Source: Actinomycetes bacterium
Lineage (GTDB): Bacteria > Actinomycetota > Aquicultoria > SURF-47 > JAUUWJ01
Direction of reading: 5' to 3'
NCBI GenBank assembly: GCA_030589175.1
Contig: JAUUWJ010000017.1
Coordinates: forward strand, 1-9,273
Length of the DNA stretch: 9,273 nt
A program made the position numbers and the translations under genes. The notes under the pieces were generated by a model that saw nothing but the letters and a program-made list of their open reading frames with translations, was not told where the DNA came from and made no database searches. The first letter of the stretch is position 1. Each line of letters starts with the position of its first letter. This document shows, piece after piece, positions 1 to 5,664 of this stretch.

Positions 1-921
1 GATATGACCAACTATTGCGAAGCATTAAGGGAGATTTCAACTGCCCGAGAAGAGGTGCCTGGACGTCGTGGGTATCCCGGATATATGTATACTGATTTAG
101 CTCAAATTTATGAACGCGCAGGTAGATTAAAGAGCAAAAAGGGCTCAATAACCCAGCTTGTTATTTTGACGATGCCCGATGATGATATTACTCATCCTAT
201 TCCTGACTTGACCGGATATATCACAGAAGGGCAGATTGTTTTAGGCCGTCATCTTCACAGAAGAGGCATTATTCCTCCCATCGACGTTCTACCTTGCCTA
301 TCTCGTTTGATGAATCTGGGAATAGGCGAAGGAAAAACAAGGGAAGACCATCGAAATGTTGCTGATCAGCTGTATGCATCATATGCTCGAGGTCGAGATC
401 TAAGAAAGCTCGTTTCTATTATTGGAGAAGAGGCGCTTTCCGGGCAAGATAGAAAATACCTTAAATTTTCCGATGATTTTGAAAAATTATACTTGGCTCA
501 AAAAGATGAAGATCGTGATATTGAAGATACTCTAAAGATTAGCTGGGAGTTATTATCAATGCTACCCAAGAGTGAATTGAAGAGGGTGAGCGAAGAGTTC
601 ATTGAGAAATACGGTGATTTTCCGAAAGAAGAAGAGGAAGAAAAAGCTAAAGAAGAAGAAGCAAAGAAAAAGGAAGCTGAAAAAGAAGAAGAGGGCGCTA
701 AGGAAGAAGGAGAAGAAAGCGAAGAAGCCGGAGAGGCAAAGAAAGCTGAAACAACTGAAGAAGGAAAAGTAGAAGAAGTCGGAGAGGTAAAAAAGGCTGA
801 AACAGCAGAGGAAGAAAAAGTAGAAAAAGAAGGAAAAGTAGAAGAAACTGAGAAGAGTGAAACCGAAGCAAAAAGTGAAGAAGAAGCAAAGAAAGAAGAA
901 AAAGAAGAAAAAGAGAAATAA
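1..921 (+). CDS. atpB: V/A-type ATPase subunit B, C-terminal part (5' end cut by window), with acidic tail
   Basis: This is the non-catalytic nucleotide-binding subunit that alternates with A in the V1/A1 hexamer. The reading frame is open from base 1 (Asp, then [12 protein letters not shown]), so the Met at base 4 is internal and not the start. Seen in order: the [12 protein letters not shown] segment, [20 protein letters not shown], the [20 protein letters not shown] motif, [17 protein letters not shown], and the helical C-terminal domain ending near [10 protein letters not shown]. All are hallmarks of subunit B. About 248 N-terminal residues are missing, judged by the Thermus subunit. The odd part is the end: from base 625 to 918 come 98 residues that are almost only Glu, Lys, Ala, Gly and Thr (I count 45 Glu, 23 Lys), beyond where normal B subunits stop. 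The gene for D follows after 39 bases. The family call is very sure; the function of the tail is unknown. Confidence 0.96.
   Translation, partial: DMTNYCEALREISTAREEVPGRRGYPGYMYTDLAQIYERAGRLKSKKGSITQLVILTMPDDDITHPIPDLTGYITEGQIVLGRHLHRRGIIPPIDVLPCLSRLMNLGIGEGKTREDHRNVADQLYASYARGRDLRKLVSIIGEEALSGQDRKYLKFSDDFEKLYLAQKDEDRDIEDTLKISWELLSMLPKSELKRVSEEFIEKYGDFPKEEEEEKAKEEEAKKKEAEKEEEGAKEEGEESEEAGEAKKAETTEEGKVEEVGEVKKAETAEEEKVEKEGKVEETEKSETEAKSEEEAKKEEKEEKEK
730..882 (+). repeat. Three tandem 51-base units inside the acidic tail of subunit B
   Basis: Units lie at 730-780, 781-831 and 832-882, each 17 codons in frame. Units 1 and 2 are close at DNA and protein level ([17 protein letters not shown] and [17 protein letters not shown]). 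Unit 3 (starting [10 protein letters not shown]) is more diverged, and its register is less certain. The repeat length keeps the reading frame, so copy number could change without breaking the gene. It encodes a low-complexity charged segment that is likely disordered or a single charged helix. Confidence 0.75.
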
Positions 922-948
922 TTTTTGATCAAAAAAGATAATTTCTAA

Positions 949-954
949 AAGGAG
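949..954 (+). promoter_or_regulatory. Ribosome binding site that sets the GTG start of subunit D
   Basis: AAGGAG lies six bases before GTG at 961. It decides for this GTG, as no ATG in the same frame gives a full-length D subunit: the first internal Met lies about 35 residues later, inside the conserved N-terminal helix. Confidence 0.75.
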
Positions 955-960
955 CTATTT

Positions 961-1617
961 GTGGAAGAAGTACACCCCACGCGTACGGAGCTTTTATCTA
1001 GGAAAAACCAAATAACGCTAGCCAGGCAAGGCCGCGATTTACTAAAAGAAAAACGCGATGCTTTGCTTATGGAATTTATGAAAATAATGGACGATGCTCT
1101 GGATAGCAGTAGCCGGCTGCAAAATGCGGCAAGCGCAGCCAGCTTTTCGCTAGCAACTGCAAAGGCAGTTGACGGTACTGCTGCTCTTAGATCAACTGCG
1201 ATGGCTACGAAAGGCCGGGTTGAACTTGATATTTCCGGGTCATCGATTATGGGTATACCAATCCCCGAAGTAGAAAAGAAAAGTGTAAAACGCCAAGCTA
1301 TTTCTAGAGGATACAGCTTAACTGGTATAAGCAGTCGAATACATGAAACAGCTGAGCATTTTGAAGAAGAAATCGACCGAATAATTGAAATCGCTGCGGT
1401 AGAGACAAAATTGAGAAGAATCGGAGATGAAGTTCAAAAAACCAGACGCCGTGTAAATGCTCTGGATTATGTAGTCCTACCTCAGCTAGGAGAACAAGTT
1501 AAATATATCCAAATGGCTTTAGATGAAAGAGCTAGGGAAGAATTATTTCGTCTTAAGAAAGTAAAGAAATCGATTGAAGCCAAAAAAGCGGCAAAAGCTC
1601 AAGCTCATAATACCTAA
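961..1617 (+). CDS. atpD: V/A-type ATPase subunit D (central rotor shaft)
   Basis: Subunit D is the long antiparallel coiled coil that turns inside the A3B3 hexamer and, with F, passes rotation to C and the K ring. The protein has 218 residues, normal for the family. The N-terminal signature PTRTELLSRKNQITLARQGR followed by LLKEKRDALLMEF is typical, as is the C-terminal helix RRIGDEVQKTRRRVNALDYV, where the RRVNAL stretch is the most conserved part. The centre (about residues 60-120, with SGSSIMGIPIPEV) is the short globular head. The end is Lys/Ala-rich. Translation starts at GTG with a good Shine-Dalgarno site. It follows subunit B by 39 bases, as in most operons of this type, and its TAA stop directly touches the stop of the minus-strand gene that follows. 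No hairpin terminator is visible after it. Confidence 0.96.
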   Translation: MEEVHPTRTELLSRKNQITLARQGRDLLKEKRDALLMEFMKIMDDALDSSSRLQNAASAASFSLATAKAVDGTAALRSTAMATKGRVELDISGSSIMGIPIPEVEKKSVKRQAISRGYSLTGISSRIHETAEHFEEEIDRIIEIAAVETKLRRIGDEVQKTRRRVNALDYVVLPQLGEQVKYIQMALDERAREELFRLKKVKKSIEAKKAAKAQAHNT

Positions 1618-1965
1618 CTAAAACTTATCTGTTGTTTCAAGACTATCTAAAATGCTATGAATTTCTTCAAATGCTTTAGTTCCGAGTTTTTTGTGACTTA
1701 ATACTTCTTTGCCGATTTCAACGATCTTTCTTAGTGTTTCCATATCCATGAAACTAAAACCTATTTTGGTCCATTCCTGGAATCCCATCATTGCCCATGT
1801 TTCACCTAAAGACCAGCTAAACACATCTATATCGTTACTAGAAAGCTGTTGCCATTCGGCTTTTTGATTGTGCCGTATTTTCTCAACTGCTCGCTGGACT
1901 GCTCCTTCTTTTCTTAGCTGAAACGTTCGTATGCCAATATCTTCTTCGTTTACATCGGGCGACAT
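1618..1965 (-). CDS. Hypothetical protein, 115 residues, unrecognised
   Basis: I do not recognise this protein. It looks like a real gene: ATG at 1965 on the minus strand has AAGGAG five bases upstream, there is a plausible promoter about 50 bases further up, and no other gene occupies the stretch. It is soluble-looking and probably mainly helical, with no signal peptide or clear membrane span. An unusual feature is four tryptophans between about residues 38 and 65, in a segment with FSWSLGETWAMMGFQEW. The C-terminal half is a charged helix-rich region (METLRKIVEIGKEVLSHKK). It lies between the D gene and the G/H gene, transcribed against both, and its TAG abuts the TAA of D with no base between. 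Position alone hints at a link to the ATPase (assembly or regulation), but nothing in the sequence proves it. It could equally be an unrelated gene. Confidence 0.7.
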   Translation of the reverse strand: MSPDVNEEDIGIRTFQLRKEGAVQRAVEKIRHNQKAEWQQLSSNDIDVFSWSLGETWAMMGFQEWTKIGFSFMDMETLRKIVEIGKEVLSHKKLGTKAFEEIHSILDSLETTDKF

Positions 1966-1970
1966 TTACT

Positions 1971-1976
1971 CTCCTT
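1971..1976 (-). promoter_or_regulatory. Ribosome binding site of the minus-strand hypothetical gene
   Basis: On the minus strand this reads AAGGAG, five bases before ATG at 1965. It is the main support that the 115-residue frame is translated. Confidence 0.7.
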
Positions 1977-2014
1977 AATTACTCAAATATTACTTGAAAA
2001 CAAAGTATAAGCCT

Positions 2015-2043
2015 AATATAGTTTAGCAGATTTGCCCTGATAA
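2015..2043 (-). promoter_or_regulatory. Putative sigma-70-like promoter of the minus-strand gene
   Basis: On the minus strand TTATCA (2043-2038; 4 of 6 to TTGACA) is followed after 17 bases by TATATT (2020-2015; 5 of 6 to TATAAT). The start of transcription would fall near 2008, leaving a leader of about 43 bases. In such AT-rich DNA chance matches are common, so this is a weak call. Confidence 0.4.
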
Positions 2044-2196
2044 GCCTAGCAATTATTTATATCTATATCCTATTCAAAAGCTCTTTAAGTCTAATCAAGG
2101 TTTTTGCGGAATCTAGCTATATATGTTTGATTCTTTATTAATAGACTGCAATTGAACGCTATTTATCATCGGTATTCATTTAAATATTTTCGATTT

Positions 2197-2205
2197 TGGT
2201 ATAAT
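2197..2205 (+). promoter_or_regulatory. Extended -10 promoter element before the ATPase run
   Basis: TGGTATAAT matches the extended -10 consensus TGnTATAAT exactly. No good -35 hexamer is seen 16-18 bases upstream, which extended -10 promoters do not need. The predicted transcription start is about 2211-2213, only six to eight bases before the ATG at 2219, so the message would be leaderless or nearly so. A 6-bp inverted repeat (TCGATT 2190-2195 and AATCGA 2209-2214) frames the element. An archaeal reading is also possible: TTTAAATA at 2179-2186 is a fair TATA box and predicts nearly the same start point. Confidence 0.55.
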
Positions 2206-2218
2206 AAGAATCGATATC

Positions 2219-2542
2219 ATGACTAACAACCTCGAACTTATCAAGAAGAAAGAAAAAGAAGCTCTCAAGACTATTTCTGATGCCTACGTACAAGCGCAGA
2301 AAATTAAGCATGAAGCGTTCGATAAGTCTCAAAAGATAAAGAAAAAAGCAAAGGATGAAGCGAATAAGAACTCTATACAGGTAAAAGAAGACGCTCTAAA
2401 AGATGGTACTTCAAAATCAAAAAAGATTATTACTGAAGCTGAAAAAGAAAACGCCAAACTGATTACAAAGATGGAAACTAACCTGGATAAAGCAATTGAT
2501 TATATTACCAAAAGGATTATGAGTGGCAGTAGCAAAGATTAA
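2219..2542 (+). CDS. atpH: V/A-type ATPase subunit G/H (peripheral stalk coiled coil)
   Basis: This 107-residue protein is the first gene of the run. It is almost wholly a charged coiled coil rich in Lys, Glu and Ala, with heptad-like spacing from about residue 5 to 90 (LELIKKKEKEALKTISDAY, then AKDEANKN). Size, composition and position directly before subunit I fit the peripheral-stalk partner of subunit E, called AhaH, AtpG or NtpF in different organisms. It pairs with E to hold the A3B3 head against rotation. The start at 2219 is the only in-frame ATG before residue 85, but there is no Shine-Dalgarno site before it; the promoter signal sits so close that leaderless translation is likely. 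Its last 20 bases overlap the start of subunit I. The sequence of this family is poorly conserved, so the call leans on context. Confidence 0.85.
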   Translation: MTNNLELIKKKEKEALKTISDAYVQAQKIKHEAFDKSQKIKKKAKDEANKNSIQVKEDALKDGTSKSKKIITEAEKENAKLITKMETNLDKAIDYITKRIMSGSSKD

Positions 2543-4490
2543 TAAAGTCGAACTTATAGCCTCTATAAGCGATAAAGAAAAAATCATTAAAGCCCTAGAG
2601 AAAGTTTCCATTCTTGAGATTCAGACGAAAGAAGAGACATTAAGTCCTGAAAAAGTAAAAACACATATTCATAACAAGATAAATCATTTAACGGAAAAGC
2701 TCAGCAGAGTAAATTTTTTACTTCGCCTTGTCAATCAAATAAGCGCTCCCAAGCAATCCTTAATTGATAGTTTTGTGCCGCCTAAACTAATTGTAAAAAA
2801 GAAAGATTTTGAGACAATCTTAGAGGGCTATCCTCTCGATAAAATATATAAAGAGATGGAAGCTTTAGACGTAAAGTTTCATCAGAGCCGTCACAATTTT
2901 ATCGAAGCTGATAATAATGCCAATTTGCTAAATCCTTGGAAAAAATTAGATTTTAATCCGAATGAGACAGAGACTCAAAAAGCTCAAATATTTTTTGCAA
3001 CGATTCCCGACTTTAGAGAAGAAGAATTCATAGATGTGTTGGAAGAAGAATGTCCACTCTGTTACAGCCAAGTTATTAATAGAGCAAACGGTCTCTCGTA
3101 CTTAGTTGTTTATGTGCACAAAGAAAATCTTGATGTTTTCAATAATTTGATAAGAAGGTATGAATTCATACTTATTAGCTTGCCAAAAGTAATTGGCACA
3201 GTTTCAAAAACGATAGATGATTTGAAGAAAAAGGCTTTGCATTATAAAGAGGAAGAAGGGAAAGTCATAAATAGAATTAAAAAGATTAACCGCTATTATT
3301 CTAAGTTGGTTATTAGCCGTAGTTTTCTAGAAAATGAGTTGCATAAAGCTAATGTTGAGAATAATCTCACTCATACTTCTGATGTGTTTGTAGTAGAAGG
3401 TTTCATTAAAGCAGCAGACTATAAGAAATTGAGATCAGCAGTCGCCGAACAAACTAATAAATATGCCCTAACTTTTGAAGATGTTAAAGCTAAGGATAAG
3501 CCTCCTGTTATTTTAGAAAATCCCCGCTATCTAAAGCCGCTTGAAGCGGTAACTGCTCTTTATGGCATGCCTTCTTATGATGAACTTGACCCGACACCGT
3601 ATTTAGCTCCCTTCTTTCTAATTGCTTTTGGTTTAGCTATAGGCGATGTAATCTACGGCTTGGCTCTAATAGGGTTGTCTTGGCTGCTAACTAAATCAAA
3701 GAGATTTAGCCCGAATACCAAAGTATTTCTAGGCTTATTTATTTATGGAGGAATAGCGGCCACATTTTTCGGTGTAATAACAGGAAGTTGGTTGACGTTT
3801 CCGCATGAGTCTCTTCCGAGAGCGCTTCAAAGTATTGTTCTGTTCGATCCCATAGCTCAGCCGGCGCTGTTTTTAGTGATAACTCTGCTTTTTGGCTTAG
3901 TTCAGATTTATTTGGGAGTTATTTTAAAGCTTGTAGGTATTGCGAGGGACAAGTCAGTAAGCAAGGCATTACAGTCTCAGCTACCTATTCTCTTATTAAT
4001 CCCGGGTGTCGCAATATTGATTGCCGGATTTCTTGGCTTTCCCCTGAGTCCGATCGTATACAATATAGCCGTTTACTTGGCTTTAGCCGGTATCCTGGGA
4101 GTCATAATTTTTTCAGAATACGAAGCCAAAAGCATTGTCGGCCGCATCGGAGGGGGTTTGTACAATCTCTACTCAATGACTTCATATCTGGGCGATACAA
4201 TATCTTACGGCCGTATCATGGCTTTGGGTTTAGCCACTTTTCTTATCGGCTCTACCATCAACACGATGTTTCTGGGAAATGTCCTATTTCAGTCTTTACT
4301 GGTTAAAATAGTGTTAGGTATATCGCTGGTGCCAATATTGCATCTTTTAAATCTCGCGGTAAATACAATAAGCGCTTTCGTACATCCGGCAAGGCTACAG
4401 TATGTAGAATTTTTTTCAAAGTTTTTTAAAGGCGGTGGGTCCCGATTTCAACCTATTGCCCTGAAAACTGATAATATAATAATTGAATAG
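2523..4490 (+). CDS. atpI: V/A-type ATPase subunit I (membrane stator, a-subunit equivalent)
   Basis: Subunit I provides the two half-channels for the coupling ion and anchors the peripheral stalks. At 655 residues it has normal length. Residues 1 to about 355 form the cytoplasmic arm: the start MAVAKINKVELIASISDKEK matches the family N-terminus, and two long charged helices follow around 45-135 and 225-280. From about residue 360 on there are seven to eight hydrophobic spans, beginning with PYLAPFFLIAFGLAIGDVIYG. Key residues seen are Arg564 in SYGRIMALGLAT and Arg624 in HPARLQYVEFFSKF, corresponding to the two essential arginines facing the K ring in Thermus and Enterococcus. The GTG start at 2523 overlaps the G/H gene by 20 bases and has AAAGGA six bases upstream. 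A 107-base gap, the only large one in the run, follows before K. Confidence 0.96.
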   Translation: MAVAKINKVELIASISDKEKIIKALEKVSILEIQTKEETLSPEKVKTHIHNKINHLTEKLSRVNFLLRLVNQISAPKQSLIDSFVPPKLIVKKKDFETILEGYPLDKIYKEMEALDVKFHQSRHNFIEADNNANLLNPWKKLDFNPNETETQKAQIFFATIPDFREEEFIDVLEEECPLCYSQVINRANGLSYLVVYVHKENLDVFNNLIRRYEFILISLPKVIGTVSKTIDDLKKKALHYKEEEGKVINRIKKINRYYSKLVISRSFLENELHKANVENNLTHTSDVFVVEGFIKAADYKKLRSAVAEQTNKYALTFEDVKAKDKPPVILENPRYLKPLEAVTALYGMPSYDELDPTPYLAPFFLIAFGLAIGDVIYGLALIGLSWLLTKSKRFSPNTKVFLGLFIYGGIAATFFGVITGSWLTFPHESLPRALQSIVLFDPIAQPALFLVITLLFGLVQIYLGVILKLVGIARDKSVSKALQSQLPILLLIPGVAILIAGFLGFPLSPIVYNIAVYLALAGILGVIIFSEYEAKSIVGRIGGGLYNLYSMTSYLGDTISYGRIMALGLATFLIGSTINTMFLGNVLFQSLLVKIVLGISLVPILHLLNLAVNTISAFVHPARLQYVEFFSKFFKGGGSRFQPIALKTDNIIIE

Positions 4491-4499
4491 ACGTCAGTT

Positions 4500-4576
4500 C
4501 TACAGACGCCAGACATCAGTCATTGATTAGCTGGTGTTTCAAATAAGAACTAAAGGCAGACGTCTGAAGTCTGTAG
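4500..4576 (+). repeat. Imperfect inverted repeat in the I-K intergenic gap
   Basis: The left arm CTACAGACGCCAGAC (4500-4514) pairs with GTCTGAAGTCTGTAG (4562-4576) at 13 of 15 positions, with 47 bases between. The right arm also overlaps a perfect 10-bp palindrome, CAGACGTCTG (4557-4566), and GACGTC recurs at 4490-4495. The block is not followed by a T-run, so it is not a typical terminator. It may be an mRNA structure that sets expression of K, or a copy of an interspersed palindromic repeat; the window alone cannot tell which. Confidence 0.65.
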
Positions 4577-4585
4577 TCTAATTTT

Positions 4586-4592
4586 AGGGAGG
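4586..4592 (+). promoter_or_regulatory. Strong ribosome binding site of subunit K
   Basis: AGGGAGG lies five bases before the ATG at 4598. It is the best Shine-Dalgarno match in the window. This fits the need for about ten K copies per complex against one to three of the others. Confidence 0.75.
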
Positions 4593-4597
4593 AATAA

Positions 4598-5065
4598 ATG
4601 GTTGGAACTATTTGGGCAATAATCGGAGCTTCTTTAGCAATAATAGGTGGAGGTATCGGATCCTCTATCGGAATAACTTATGCGGCAAGAACCGCTTCCG
4701 GCGTTTTATCGGAAGATCCGGAGAAATTCGGCCGTCTATTGGTTTTAGCGGTCCTACCGGGAACTCAAGGCATATATGGTTTCATAACTGCGATTTTAGT
4801 AGGTGTCTTTTTCGGCTTGCTCGGCGGTGGGACTCCTGATATATCAGCGGCAAAGGGAATTGCGATTTTTATGGCCACTCTTCCCGTATCGGTTACGACT
4901 TTAGTAAGCGGTATTTATCAGGGTCTTACGGCTGCATCAGGCGTTTTGCTTGTCGCCAAAAAACCGGAAGAGGCCGGAAAAGCTTTTGTTCTACCGGCTT
5001 TGGTAGAGACTTATGCTATTTTTGCCTTAGTGATAACAATCCTATTTCTTAGTGCATTACGCTAA
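4598..5065 (+). CDS. atpK: V/A-type ATPase subunit K (ion-carrying ring proteolipid)
   Basis: K forms the rotating membrane ring that carries the coupling ion past subunit I. The 155-residue protein is a fused pair of hairpins with four membrane spans (roughly 5-27, 46-76, 86-118, 128-153), the same size as E. hirae NtpK. The ion-binding carboxylate Glu137 sits in the fourth span (LPALVETYAIFALV); the matching place of the first hairpin has Gln57 in LPGTQGIYGF. Leu53, Thr56, Gln57, Gln108 (SGIYQG) and Glu137 match the five Na+-coordinating positions known from NtpK, so Na+ coupling is predicted. Only one carboxylate per four spans gives a ring with few ions per turn, as in ATP-driven pumps. 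The start has a very strong ribosome binding site; the stop overlaps the start of E as TAATG. Confidence 0.97.
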   Translation: MVGTIWAIIGASLAIIGGGIGSSIGITYAARTASGVLSEDPEKFGRLLVLAVLPGTQGIYGFITAILVGVFFGLLGGGTPDISAAKGIAIFMATLPVSVTTLVSGIYQGLTAASGVLLVAKKPEEAGKAFVLPALVETYAIFALVITILFLSALR

Positions 5066-5664
5066 TGTCTTTAGATAATTTATTAGATCACATAAATAAA
5101 AACGCTTTAAAAAAAGCTAAAGAAATTGAAGCCCAGACTCAAAAAGAAGCCGAAGGTATTGTCGAAGAGGCAAAAAAGGAAGCAACTCGGGACAAAAAAA
5201 AGCGCTTAGAAGAAGCAAAAAAAAGAGCAGTTGATAGTAAAGAAGCTCAGTTGGCTAAAGCCCGGCTGGAAGCAAAGAACCTAGTGCTTATAGGAAAGCG
5301 CCAATATCTGGAAAAGGCCTTTGACCTGGCTTTGAATAAACTTAACAAGGAAAAGGGCAAAGCTTATACTTCACTGATTATAAATCTTTTAGTTTCTAAC
5401 TCTGTCGGTAATGAGGAAGTTCTGATGACGGACTCTCAGGCTCCAATTATTGTCGAGCAAGCTAACAGCCGCTTGGCAAAAGAAGGGAGGCCGGCTGAAT
5501 TGAAACCGTCAAAAGAAAAAATAGAAAGTCCGGGATTTATCTTGGTAGACGAAAGAGGATCTAAAACTGATTTTACCTTTGAATCTATAGTAGATTTTTA
5601 CAAGGATAAGCTGGAAAAAGAGGTACATTCGATTTTAGTCGGAGATTTAGATGGCGCAAAATAG
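5065..5664 (+). CDS. atpE: V/A-type ATPase subunit E (peripheral stalk)
   Basis: Subunit E pairs with G/H to form the stalks linking the top of A3B3 to subunit I. The 199-residue protein shows the two-part build of the family: an N-terminal coiled coil of about 75 residues very rich in Lys, Glu and Ala (NALKKAKEIEAQTQKEAEGI onward), then a globular domain from about residue 80 (KRQYLEKAFDLALNKL) ending in SPGFILVDERGSKTDFTFES, which resembles the conserved C-terminal sheet with a Gly-rich turn. The ATG shares one base with the K stop (TAATG) and has no Shine-Dalgarno site, so translation probably depends on re-initiation by ribosomes ending K. The last 14 bases overlap subunit C. Two runs of eight A (5194-5201, 5217-5224) lie in the coiled-coil part but leave the frame intact. 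Confidence 0.93.
   Translation: MSLDNLLDHINKNALKKAKEIEAQTQKEAEGIVEEAKKEATRDKKKRLEEAKKRAVDSKEAQLAKARLEAKNLVLIGKRQYLEKAFDLALNKLNKEKGKAYTSLIINLLVSNSVGNEEVLMTDSQAPIIVEQANSRLAKEGRPAELKPSKEKIESPGFILVDERGSKTDFTFESIVDFYKDKLEKEVHSILVGDLDGAK

Noticed and set aside
730..882. Tandem repeats as a possible CRISPR array
   Set aside because: The units are contiguous, diverging and in frame with a coding region; there are no unique spacers between identical repeats.
498..932. Long minus-strand frame rich in Ser and Phe, and a second one rich in Leu (698-889)
   Set aside because: They are the antisense shadow of the Glu/Lys-rich tail of subunit B; purine-rich codons read backwards as Ser, Phe and Leu. No ribosome binding site or family likeness.
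2417..2611. Minus-strand frame of 64 residues across the G/H-I junction
   Set aside because: It is antisense to two real genes and its product looks like reversed coiled-coil codons.
4500..4580. Rho-independent terminator after subunit I
   Set aside because: The arms are 47 bases apart and no run of T follows the right arm; the next gene continues the same operon. A partial attenuating effect cannot be excluded.
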